A DNA stretch of 9,072 nt from Pseudobdellovibrionaceae bacterium (GTDB lineage Bacteria > Bdellovibrionota > Bdellovibrionia > Bdellovibrionales > JAMPXM01), in NCBI GenBank assembly GCA_022843085.1, contig JALHOI010000095.1, positions 1 through 9,072 of the forward strand, given 5' to 3'. Both the position numbers and the translations under genes were made by a program. Each line of letters starts with the position of its first letter. The first letter of the stretch is position 1. The notes beneath the pieces are model-generated. The model was given only the letters and a program-made list of their open reading frames with translations. It was not told where the DNA came from and searched no databases. Shown in pieces: positions 1-6,647 of the stretch.

Positions 1-1077
1 ATGCGCGTATTCGTGGATAATCACAGAGTTGTCGAAGTGATCCATATCGCTCGAGGTGACGTTTCCATTTTGACCGCCTTGAAGATAAATTTCGAAGCGG
101 TTGTTCATGTAGTAGCTGATCGAACCGGTCGTGTTGACGTAGACGCCGGGGCTTAATCCCGGTGTCCAATACACTTTGGCCAGCGGGGCGGCGACAAACG
201 GCACACACCCTTCGAAGAAATTTGGAGTTGAGTTTTGATCGCAATTTGCAGTTTGAGTTCGAAGGTAGTTTTGTGCGTTCAACAGCTGATCAAGAATATT
301 GAACGCGCCGCCCATGAGCGCATCTTTAACTGTGGCGCGTAAAAATAATCCGGATGTGGTTGTCGTGGTTGTCACTGTGCCTGAAATAGAGTGCTGGGTA
401 TTGTTTGTTGGATTATCCAGAATGTAAGCAGTGCTTCGAGAATTCGAAGCACGTGATCTAACCTCGACATTGTAACTTCCAGAGTCTTGAGGAAGTTGAA
501 AAGAAAAACTTCCGTCCGCCTGAGTTTCAGCGCATTGGACCACAATGCCAGACGAGTCTTTGACGGCCACTTCAGCAAATCGAATCGGACGCGCCACTGG
601 ATTGTTTGAAGTCGCGGTGAGGCGAAGTAGCCCGCTGATAGTGGGCGCGGCTAAAACTCCGGGCTGGGTCACGGTTAGCTGGGCCACTCCGTAGGCGTAC
701 AATCCTGAGGCCGTATCCTCGTTGATCAGCGCCTTCAGCTTGCCGACGACATCTTGCTGCGCCGACGTCTGCGCAAGATTACTTTGAACTGTGTAGGTCA
801 TTGAATTCACGGTGAGTGAGTACGACCGAAGAGCTGGAGTCAAAAATGAATCGACAGAAAGAACTGTGCCGGCGTCACTTGCGACGCCGTTTCCCCCTGC
901 TCGGTACTCATAAACGGCCAGTCCTGCGACCGTGACCGGCGTCCCGAAGGTGCGCGAAGGCAAGTACGGGCAATACGGTTCGAGGGCGCGGCTCGCGAGT
1001 TGCGAAGAGCTGTTATTTGCGCATCCCGAAACAAGCGCGAGCGCGGTGACGAGAAACGCTTCGAAGTGTAGACGCAT
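1..1077 (-). CDS. Secreted lipoprotein with a zinc-metalloprotease HExxH motif, 3' end missing
   Basis: The reading frame starts at the ATG complementary to 1075-1077 and stays open to base 1, giving 359 residues of an unfinished protein. Residues 1-19 form a lipoprotein signal: a short basic N-terminus, a hydrophobic stretch and a lipobox V-S-G-C with the lipidated cysteine at 19. Alanine follows the cysteine, which in E. coli sorting rules favours the outer membrane. Residues about 165-210 read like a carboxypeptidase-regulatory-type beta sandwich (AEVAVKDSSG, then ADGSFSFQL). A Thr-rich linker lies at 235-241. The last five residues are HEYAH, a perfect HExxH zinc-binding and catalytic motif after a hydrophobic strand (SVIIHEYAH), so the catalytic domain lies mostly outside the window. 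No good Shine-Dalgarno sequence precedes the ATG, but this start gives a clean lipoprotein signal. Substrate and family are not recognised; a gluzincin-type protease is the inference. Confidence 0.8.
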   Translation of the reverse strand, partial: MRLHFEAFLVTALALVSGCANNSSSQLASRALEPYCPYLPSRTFGTPVTVAGLAVYEYRAGGNGVASDAGTVLSVDSFLTPALRSYSLTVNSMTYTVQSNLAQTSAQQDVVGKLKALINEDTASGLYAYGVAQLTVTQPGVLAAPTISGLLRLTATSNNPVARPIRFAEVAVKDSSGIVVQCAETQADGSFSFQLPQDSGSYNVEVRSRASNSRSTAYILDNPTNNTQHSISGTVTTTTTTSGLFLRATVKDALMGGAFNILDQLLNAQNYLRTQTANCDQNSTPNFFEGCVPFVAAPLAKVYWTPGLSPGVYVNTTGSISYYMNNRFEIYLQGGQNGNVTSSDMDHFDNSVIIHEYAH

Positions 1078-1143
1078 CGAGGTCTTATCGGCGAATTCTC
1101 GGGTATCGTTGACCAGACTGGACGGACTTGGTTAGCTGAGGGA

Positions 1144-1416
1144 ATGGAAAAAGGATTTAATTCAGATCTCACAGTGAGCGGTGTGATCTATCATATCCAG
1201 ACCGAGGACTGGGGTTTTGAGAATCCTTTTCTAGTTACCCGCGTCTATCAAAGCGGCGCGGTCATCGATTCGATTAAGACTCCCTATTCAGACGTCCTGC
1301 GAAGCCGCAACGCATTTTTGTTACTTCGAAACAAAGCGGCCATGTCAGAGGCTCTGCGCGAGGCGATGCGCCTCCAACACGAAAAGACTCTAAACACCCT
1401 CGGGTCTCGTCGTTGA
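1144..1416 (+). CDS. Conserved 90-residue protein of unknown function upstream of ftsE
   Basis: A short cytoplasmic protein with no signal peptide or membrane segment. The N-terminal half (about residues 5-50) has alternating beta-like segments: FNSDLTVSGVIYHIQTEDWG, then NPFLVTRVYQSGAVIDSIKT. I recall similar small proteins (a V-x-Y-H-x-Q-T-E-D core, then NPFxxTxVYxxGAV and KTxY) annotated as hypothetical in deltaproteobacteria and acidobacteria, so I treat it as a conserved family without a known function; this is from memory, not a search. The C-terminal third (55-82) looks like a charged amphipathic helix. The ATG at 1144 directly follows GAGGGA (1138-1143), which is too close to serve as a normal ribosome binding site, so the initiation mode is uncertain. 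It points the same way as ftsE, 84 bases upstream of it, and diverges from the lipoprotein gene. No function is claimed. Confidence 0.72.
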   Translation: MEKGFNSDLTVSGVIYHIQTEDWGFENPFLVTRVYQSGAVIDSIKTPYSDVLRSRNAFLLLRNKAAMSEALREAMRLQHEKTLNTLGSRR

Positions 1417-1432
1417 GCTCTTTCATCGATTA

Positions 1433-1485
1433 GTCCGGTTCTCTGCAGAACTGGACGTCTGACTCGCGCCAAGGAAGCCAGTTCT
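1433..1485 (+). promoter_or_regulatory. ftsE leader with two mutually exclusive hairpins
   Basis: The 84-base gap between the small gene and ftsE holds a strong inverted repeat. Bases 1433-1442 (GTCCGGTTCT) pair with 1447-1456 (AGAACTGGAC) over 10 base pairs with one G-U wobble and a CTGC loop. The right arm (1447-1454, AGAACTGG) is also perfectly complementary to 1478-1485 (CCAGTTCT), which lies 15 bases before the ftsE start. The two pairings cannot coexist, which is the geometry of an attenuator or RNA switch. No run of T follows the first hairpin, so it is not a standard intrinsic terminator. A purine-rich AAGGAAG (1471-1477) sits in the loop of the second pairing but is too far from the ATG to be its ribosome binding site. 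The structure is seen in sequence; a regulatory role is inference. Confidence 0.35.
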
Positions 1486-1500
1486 TCGTACTCTATTGAG

Positions 1501-2205
1501 ATGATCTCATTTTCTCATGTTTACAAGACCTATCGAGGCAACGAAGGTCGTGAAAACCACGCCCTTCGCAATGTTCATTTAGAAATCGAAAAAGGTGAGT
1601 TCGTTTTCATGACAGGGCCAAGCGGCGCCGGTAAAACGACTTTGTTTCGGCTGCTATCTGCTTTCGATCGTCCGAGTTCAGGTCGCGCCGTTGTTAACGG
1701 CTACGATATTTCGACGATTCCCGCTCGTGAACTTCCTTTTTTTCGTCGCCGAATTGGAGTCGTGTTTCAAGATTTCCGACTTCTTCGCGATCGTAGTGCT
1801 TTCGACAACATCGCACTTCCACTTGAAATTTTAGGTGAACGCCGTATTCAGATTGATCGACGCGTTCACGAGTCTCTTGAAAGCGTTGGTCTACTCGACA
1901 AGAAAGACGAATTGCCAGATCAGATGTCGGGTGGCGAGCAGCAGCGAATTTCGATTGCGCGGGCGCTTGTTCACCGACCTGGCTTGTTAATCGCAGATGA
2001 ACCTACGGGAAATTTAGATCCTGCAATGTCGAGCGAAATAATGCGGCTCTTCGAACGTGCGAACGCGCAAGGCACGACGGTTTTCGTCGCGACTCACGAT
2101 CATACTTTGGTGCAGAGTCGGGCGAAGCGTGTGATCGAGATTGAAGCCGGGCAGATGCGCGACGCAAATCCGACGGGGGACACATGGCGTTCAATGACGA
2201 CTTGA
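1501..2205 (+). CDS. ftsE: Cell-division ATP-binding protein FtsE
   Basis: Cytoplasmic ATPase of the FtsEX complex, a type VII ABC system that uses ATP hydrolysis for mechanical signalling across the inner membrane, not for transport. All ABC motifs are present in order in 234 residues (E. coli FtsE has 222): Walker A GPSGAGKT (39-46), Q-loop glutamine 90 in VVFQDFRLL, signature MSGGEQQ (142-148), Walker B LLIADE (162-167) with the catalytic glutamate 167, D-loop GNLD (170-173), and H-loop histidine 199. The phrase DFRLL after the Q-loop is typical of FtsE and helps separate it from LolD/MacB-type ATPases, as does ftsX following directly. The ATG at 1501 places the family start normally; no convincing Shine-Dalgarno precedes it. 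The 3' end overlaps ftsX by 22 bases, so the two are probably translationally coupled. Confidence 0.95.
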   Translation: MISFSHVYKTYRGNEGRENHALRNVHLEIEKGEFVFMTGPSGAGKTTLFRLLSAFDRPSSGRAVVNGYDISTIPARELPFFRRRIGVVFQDFRLLRDRSAFDNIALPLEILGERRIQIDRRVHESLESVGLLDKKDELPDQMSGGEQQRISIARALVHRPGLLIADEPTGNLDPAMSSEIMRLFERANAQGTTVFVATHDHTLVQSRAKRVIEIEAGQMRDANPTGDTWRSMTT

Positions 2206-3116
2206 AGGTGATTGCGAGATCGTGGCGCCAACACTTCGGAATGCAGTTCGCAACTCTGACCGTACTGACCGCGACGTTCGCCACTGTCGGGTTTATGATT
2301 TGTCTTTCGCTCAACTTTCAGCGAGTTCTTACTGTTTGGGGCGAACAGGTTCAGGTATCGGCGTACCTTGAAGACGGACTTGATCCAATCGCCCTGCAAA
2401 ATCTAAAAACTAAACTTGAAGAGCGCAGCGATGTCGCAAAAGTTCAGTACATCTCGAAAGAGAAGGCGGCCGAACTGTTTCGAGATCAAATGGCGAGTTA
2501 CGCGCCAGACCTACTGTCAGACTCCGAGTTTGCAACGCCGTTTCCGGCAAGTCTGCAGGTTCACCTTCGAGACAGTCAGAAAACTGATGGACACGTCGCA
2601 GAACTTGAAGCGCTGGCCACCGAACTTTCGGCGACGGCTGGAGTCGAAGACGTCAGCTATGGACAAAGCTGGGTGCGTAACTACGCGTCGTTTGTAGGTG
2701 TGATTGAAGCGATCGGCGGCCTGATTGGCCTCATTCTCGTTCTTGGCAGTGTTTTTATAGTCGCCAATTCAATTCGAACTTTGATTTCAGGTCGACGTGA
2801 CGAGATTGAAATTTTCGAATTGATCGGCGCAACTTCGTCACACATTCGCCGCCCCTATATTGTCGAAGGTGCGATGTTATGCTTCGCGGCTGCTCTCGGT
2901 GCGGTCGCGGTTAATGCTGCACTTTATTCGTGGCAACTCGATGTCATGAAGAAGAGTCTGGCATTTGCACGCATGGCCCAAGAACTTAGTTTTCTGTCGA
3001 TCCCTCAAGTTTTCGCATTTCTGGCTGCGAGCGCAATACTAGGCGGCTTCGGCGCTTGGTTAACCGTCAGGTCGCTGAATACCGGATGGGCTGCCGCCCA
3101 CGGTGTAAGGTCGTGA
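2184..3116 (+). CDS. ftsX: Cell-division membrane protein FtsX
   Basis: Inner-membrane partner of FtsE that passes ATP-driven conformational change to periplasmic cell-wall hydrolase activators. The 310 residues show the FtsX topology: TM1 about 21-43, a periplasmic domain about 48-165 that in characterised homologues binds the EnvC coiled coil, then TM2 about 170-196, TM3 about 229-248 and TM4 about 273-296. The cytoplasmic coupling segment between TM2 and TM3 (RRDEIEIFELIGATSSHIRR, from residue 204) matches the conserved R-x-E-I-x-I-x-x-L-I/V-G-A pattern. It is somewhat shorter than E. coli FtsX (352), mainly at the N-terminal cytoplasmic tail. The ATG at 2184 lies inside the end of ftsE, with GGGGGA at 2175-2180 as a possible weak ribosome binding site. 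The TGA stop shares one base with the start of the next gene. Confidence 0.94.
   Translation: MAFNDDLKVIARSWRQHFGMQFATLTVLTATFATVGFMICLSLNFQRVLTVWGEQVQVSAYLEDGLDPIALQNLKTKLEERSDVAKVQYISKEKAAELFRDQMASYAPDLLSDSEFATPFPASLQVHLRDSQKTDGHVAELEALATELSATAGVEDVSYGQSWVRNYASFVGVIEAIGGLIGLILVLGSVFIVANSIRTLISGRRDEIEIFELIGATSSHIRRPYIVEGAMLCFAAALGAVAVNAALYSWQLDVMKKSLAFARMAQELSFLSIPQVFAFLAASAILGGFGAWLTVRSLNTGWAAAHGVRS
3107..3110 (+). promoter_or_regulatory. Ribosome binding site fixing the envC-like start at 3116
   Basis: AAGG (within TAAGG) lies 5 bases before the ATG at 3116, inside the last codons of ftsX. It supports 3116 over the in-frame upstream ATG at 3056. The upstream start would add 20 polar residues ahead of the signal peptide and extend the overlap with ftsX to 61 bases. 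Confidence 0.6.
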
Positions 3117-4279
3117 TGATATTTGAGCGAATTTTTCGATCTTTCCTCGGCGGATGTACGGCATCGGTGCTCGCGTTGGCGTCGGCCGGCGCGTCGTCGA
3201 CCGAGGTCGATGTGTTGGCCGAAACAATTCGCGAGACGAAGGAAGTTATTAACGAATCAGAGGCGGCGAGAAGAAAGCTTTTAGGATCTCTCTACGCGAT
3301 CAATCTTCGAATGAAGAAGATTTCGAAAGATAAAGGCAAACTGACAGATGAGTTAATGCAGTCGCAAGATGGCGTCGAGACGGTAGCAACCGCTATTCAA
3401 ACGTTGGAAATTCAAATCGATCGCCAACGCCGAGGTCTTAAAAAGCGGCTTCGCACACTTTATAAAATTTCAGGAGAATCATTTGTCGGCGCCGTGTTTT
3501 CGACAAAGAACGCTTATGAGTTTGATTCGACACTTAGAAATTTGAAGCTGGTATCTGACAAAGACTTTCAAATGATTCAAAGTTATCGATTGAATTTGAG
3601 TTTGCTTGCGCAACAGCGAAAGAAACTTAAGACACAAGTCGAGCGGCTTTTGATTGTTGAAAAAAGAATTAGAAAACAAGAGAGACTTCTGGCTCAAGAG
3701 CACCAGGCCAAGTCGACTTTGGCATCTTCAATAGAGAAAGATACTCGTAAGCGTATTTCCGAAATTCGACGATTGCGTAAAACGCGGTCGGCGGATGATA
3801 CAGAAATCGCACATTTACTTAAGCCGTCGATCTATGAAAAAAAGGGCTCGCTCATCGCGCCCGTCTCGACCGGATACATCGTTAAGGACTTTGGTCTGAG
3901 AATCGATGAAAAGTTTAAATTTAAAATGAGTCACAAGGGGTGGCAAATTGCGGTTTCTCAAACGACGGGAGTAGTCGCCACAGACGAGGGCGTTGTTGCG
4001 TTCACTGGACCGCTTCCCGGTTACGGTGCCACTTTGATTCTTGATCACGGTGATCACTATTACTCAGTGTATTCAGGGCTAAGTTCGATCAAGGTCTCGG
4101 TCGGCGATGAGGTCCCGCGGTCTGGTTTTCTTGGACAAGCCGAGACCGGGCTCTACTTCGAGATTCGACATTTCTCTGAACCAGAAAACCCTGCGTCTTG
4201 GATATCAGCGAAGAGTTCACTTTTGACCCAGCAGAATGCAAGCTTAGAGAGCAAGCAGGCGAAAGCCAATTTCGAATAG
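3116..4279 (+). CDS. envC: EnvC-like murein hydrolase activator with degenerate LytM domain
   Basis: Periplasmic factor expected to couple FtsEX to N-acetylmuramyl-L-alanine amidases at the septum. From the ATG at 3116 (TGATG junction with ftsX) it has 387 residues (E. coli EnvC 419). Residues 1-26 form a signal peptide with basic residues R5 and R8, a hydrophobic core and a likely cut after AGA. Residues about 30-235 are charged coiled coil with heptad-like Leu/Ile spacing. Residues about 245-362 are a LytM/M23 domain. The zinc ligands of active M23 enzymes are largely lost: H273 remains, but the Asp of HxxxD is Q277, and the HxH position reads G345-L-Y347 (GLYFEIR). The usual Y-x-H-L is YSGL (319-322). 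E. coli EnvC has a similar S-L-Y-F-E-I-R, so this should be an activator with no hydrolase activity. Placement after ftsX supports the call. Confidence 0.9.
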   Translation: MIFERIFRSFLGGCTASVLALASAGASSTEVDVLAETIRETKEVINESEAARRKLLGSLYAINLRMKKISKDKGKLTDELMQSQDGVETVATAIQTLEIQIDRQRRGLKKRLRTLYKISGESFVGAVFSTKNAYEFDSTLRNLKLVSDKDFQMIQSYRLNLSLLAQQRKKLKTQVERLLIVEKRIRKQERLLAQEHQAKSTLASSIEKDTRKRISEIRRLRKTRSADDTEIAHLLKPSIYEKKGSLIAPVSTGYIVKDFGLRIDEKFKFKMSHKGWQIAVSQTTGVVATDEGVVAFTGPLPGYGATLILDHGDHYYSVYSGLSSIKVSVGDEVPRSGFLGQAETGLYFEIRHFSEPENPASWISAKSSLLTQQNASLESKQAKANFE

Positions 4280-4297
4280 CCGACCAGGAGAAGCCGA

Positions 4298-5749
4298 ATG
4301 GCCCATCAGACTCGATCACGCCGCGCCCTACTGACTTTTACGTTCTTGATCACAGTGGGAGTCACCGGCTTCATACTCGGCGCGGTTTCGGCAGGAAGCA
4401 CACTGGCTTACGCAAAAGAGCGTTACGCCGATCTTCAGATTTTCACCAAAGTGTTAAATCTAGTTCAGCAATACTACGTCGAAGAAGTCGATATGAAAAA
4501 GCTCATCTACGGTGGCGTAAAAGGCATGCTTTCTGAGCTTGACCCTCACACTAACTTTTTGCCTCCCGAGGTTTATAAAGAGTTCGAAAGCGAAACCAGT
4601 GGTGAATTCGGTGGGCTTGGAATTGAAATCACACTACAGAACGATATTCTTACCGTTATTGCTCCGATCGAAGATACTCCCGCGTGGGAGGCCGGCATTC
4701 AGGCAGGTGACAAGATCGTTGAGATCAACGGTGAATCGACCAAAGGTTTAAGCCTCGCCGAAGCGGCACAACGCATGCGCGGCAAAAAAGGTTCAAAAGT
4801 TCGAATGGGAATTTTTCGCGAGGGCTTCGAGAAACCAAAAGAGTTCGCGATTGCTCGCGGAACGGTAAAACTGAAATCGGTGAAGTTCACCGAACTCGAA
4901 GAGGGTTACGGTTACATTCGCTTGACGAGCTTCATTGAAAATTCGGCTCCTGATTTCGAGAAAGTTTTAAAAGAGATGCAGCGACGTTCGAAGGGCATCA
5001 AAGGATTAATCGTCGACTTGCGACGAAACCCCGGTGGTTTGCTCGATCAAGCGGTGAAGATAAGCGATCTTTTTCTTGATGGTGGGACAATCGTCAGCAC
5101 GATCGGCCGCAACAAACGTGAAAAAGAAGTTCTCTACGCGAAGAAAGACGGAACCTACTCTGGATTTCCAGTCATCGTGCTCGTGAATGAGTATTCTGCC
5201 AGCGCATCAGAAATTGTTGCTGGTGCTTTGCAGGACAACAAAAGAGCGTTGATCATGGGTCAGCAGACCTTCGGAAAGGGAAGCGTTCAGTCTGTCGTCA
5301 AACTTGGAGATGGATCGGGGCTGAAACTGACCGTTGCTCGGTACTACACGCCGAGCGGAAAATCCATTCAATCTGTCGGGATTACTCCTGACGTTATGGT
5401 AGAAGATGTTGATCCCGAGCAATTCAAAAAGGCGATCATCAAACGCGAGGTTCGTCGTGAGCAAGATCTTGGCGGGCACTTGCTAAGCGACAAAGAGAAA
5501 GAAAAGAAAAAGTCAGACGCGGCGGGCGCTATGAACTATTGGTTCAAGCAAGATTCGTCAAAGAAAGCGAATCTCACACCGCGCGAAAAACTTTTGCATG
5601 ACGACTTTCAAGTTCTACAGGCTTTCAATTACATCAAGGCGTGGAAGGTCATGGAGAAGTTTGGTGGTAACGAAACTTCAACGCGAGCCGAGCCCAACGT
5701 GGTAAAGCCGGACGAAGCCCAACCGAAGGTACCAGAAAAAGCGCCCTAG
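4298..5749 (+). CDS. ctpA: CtpA-like C-terminal processing protease, S41 family
   Basis: Membrane-anchored periplasmic serine protease of 483 residues. One N-terminal hydrophobic segment (about 11-34) after a basic start acts as anchor or uncleaved signal. A helical region with the family phrase VQQYYVEEVD (56-65) and a capping DPHTNFLPP follow. The PDZ domain spans about 100-185 (GEFGGLGIEI), and the S41 core spans about 190-375. The catalytic set is complete: Ser302 in SASASEI, Lys327 in GQQTFGKG and Gln331, with the 25- and 4-residue spacings seen in CtpB. The C-terminal 90 residues are highly charged and Lys-rich (about 395-405), ending in a Pro-rich tail. AGGAG at 4286-4290 is a good ribosome binding site 7 bases before the ATG. 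The gene is 18 bases after envC, so probably the same transcript. Related proteases (E. coli Prc with NlpI, Pseudomonas CtpA with LbcA) degrade cell-wall hydrolases, which suggests a like role here. Confidence 0.93.
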   Translation: MAHQTRSRRALLTFTFLITVGVTGFILGAVSAGSTLAYAKERYADLQIFTKVLNLVQQYYVEEVDMKKLIYGGVKGMLSELDPHTNFLPPEVYKEFESETSGEFGGLGIEITLQNDILTVIAPIEDTPAWEAGIQAGDKIVEINGESTKGLSLAEAAQRMRGKKGSKVRMGIFREGFEKPKEFAIARGTVKLKSVKFTELEEGYGYIRLTSFIENSAPDFEKVLKEMQRRSKGIKGLIVDLRRNPGGLLDQAVKISDLFLDGGTIVSTIGRNKREKEVLYAKKDGTYSGFPVIVLVNEYSASASEIVAGALQDNKRALIMGQQTFGKGSVQSVVKLGDGSGLKLTVARYYTPSGKSIQSVGITPDVMVEDVDPEQFKKAIIKREVRREQDLGGHLLSDKEKEKKKSDAAGAMNYWFKQDSSKKANLTPREKLLHDDFQVLQAFNYIKAWKVMEKFGGNETSTRAEPNVVKPDEAQPKVPEKAP

Positions 5750-5753
5750 CTGA

Positions 5754-6647
5754 CTATAATGCCAGCAGGTGGGGGAGAAGGATCGACCGTTCAGTTTCAC
5801 CGGCGGGTCGCACACGACTTTCGATCGCCGACAGCGCGTCGTCGAGCTTAAAGCTGGCCTCAAACTTTTCACTAAGCTTTTTCGCTGAAATTTTCTCAGC
5901 GGAAAGTTCGGCAAGCGTTACGCCAGCGGTTCGTTTCTCAAGCCGAGTGCCGTCGCTATTTATAACGAGCGAAGTATGAAACACGATCGGCTCGGGACCG
6001 TTCTTTGAAACCCATTTTCTGATTTGTCGCTGGACCCGATCGGCTGGGGCAAGGTCCCATGCGCGAACCAGTACATTGTAGCCGCCGTCGGCGTCGTCGA
6101 CCGCACACGCCCAATGGTAACCCGGCATGAAGCCAGAGGCATCAGAAGCACTGCGTGCGACGATTGAGTCGTATGCGCCGTTCTCGCTTTCATCTTTCCA
6201 CCGCCAGGCAAGAGTCTCTTTCGGCCGATATGTTGACAGGTCGTCAATGCGGTTTCGGCAATGACCCGAGTACTCGGGTTCTGCAGCGTGCGGAGCAGAG
6301 CGCATCATCGAAAGCTGCGTTAGTACCTCGCGTCTCGAGCAGTCGCATGGATACACGCGACCTTCGAGCCTTGCTGTGGCAAAGAGCTCGGCGTGACGGC
6401 GAGCAAAGTGGGTCTGAGTAACGGTCTGCCTTGCAACGAGGCCTAGAGCCGACAGATCCGACAACTGTGACGTCCACGCTTTCTCTTTAATTCGAGCGGT
6501 GTCGATGTCTTCGATTCGAATTACAAACGGTTCGTCTAGGGTTTTTGCCAGACGGCTTGCGACCCACGCGGTGCGAAGATTGCCTATATGAAAGTGACCG
6601 GTCGGCGATGGTGCGAAGCGAACTCCTCGCAGAGAGATTTCGTTCAC
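5754..6647 (-). CDS. gluQRS: Glutamyl-Q tRNA(Asp) synthetase, divergent
   Basis: A paralogue of glutamyl-tRNA synthetase without the anticodon-binding half. It activates glutamate and attaches it to queuosine in the anticodon of tRNA-Asp. The 297 residues match GluQRS length (E. coli about 300), far below full GluRS. Visible motifs: FAPSPTG (11-17) leading into the HIGH-type signature HIGN (20-23), IRIEDIDTAR (43-52), and a KMSKS-type loop RLEKR (235-239) after NSDG. Zinc ligands fit the GluQRS pattern C-x-C...Y-x3-C: C101, C103, Y126, C130, but with 22 residues between C103 and Y126 instead of 11 in E. coli. The usual V-R-G-x-D-L near the active site reads VRAWDL (194-199). The start is GTG (complement of 6645-6647), overlapping the upstream lipoprotein stop as GTGA, so translation is probably coupled. 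No ATG start is available in the proper place. Confidence 0.88.
   Translation of the reverse strand: MNEISLRGVRFAPSPTGHFHIGNLRTAWVASRLAKTLDEPFVIRIEDIDTARIKEKAWTSQLSDLSALGLVARQTVTQTHFARRHAELFATARLEGRVYPCDCSRREVLTQLSMMRSAPHAAEPEYSGHCRNRIDDLSTYRPKETLAWRWKDESENGAYDSIVARSASDASGFMPGYHWACAVDDADGGYNVLVRAWDLAPADRVQRQIRKWVSKNGPEPIVFHTSLVINSDGTRLEKRTAGVTLAELSAEKISAKKLSEKFEASFKLDDALSAIESRVRPAGETERSILLPHLLAL

Noticed and set aside
1109..1137. TTGACC and TTAGCT with 17-base spacing as a promoter for the small gene at 1144.
   Set aside because: The -35 is good but the -10 matches only 2 of 6 consensus positions; a chance match cannot be excluded.
840..1172. A minus-strand open frame of 110 codons covering the start of the lipoprotein gene and the intergenic region.
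   Set aside because: It runs in another frame over the lipobox-bearing frame, has no signal or domain, and is rich in Arg and Ser as expected for a frame shadow.
3056..3115. Upstream in-frame start for the EnvC-like gene.
   Set aside because: It would place 20 polar residues before the signal peptide; the ATG at 3116 has an AAGG 5 bases upstream and the typical TGATG junction with ftsX.
3146..3157. A lipobox-like L-G-G-C (residues 11-14) in the EnvC-like signal peptide.
   Set aside because: The residues before it are too few and not hydrophobic, while the hydrophobic core follows the cysteine and leads to a good signal peptidase I site after AGA; known EnvC proteins are soluble periplasmic.
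5878..5906. An 11-pair inverted repeat (core CGCTGA/TCAGCG, 7-base loop) inside gluQRS, considered as terminator for ctpA.
   Set aside because: On the plus strand the T-run precedes the stem and GGAAAG is part of the stem, and on the minus strand A-rich sequence follows, so neither direction has the required T-tract; it is 130 bases beyond the ctpA stop and within coding sequence.
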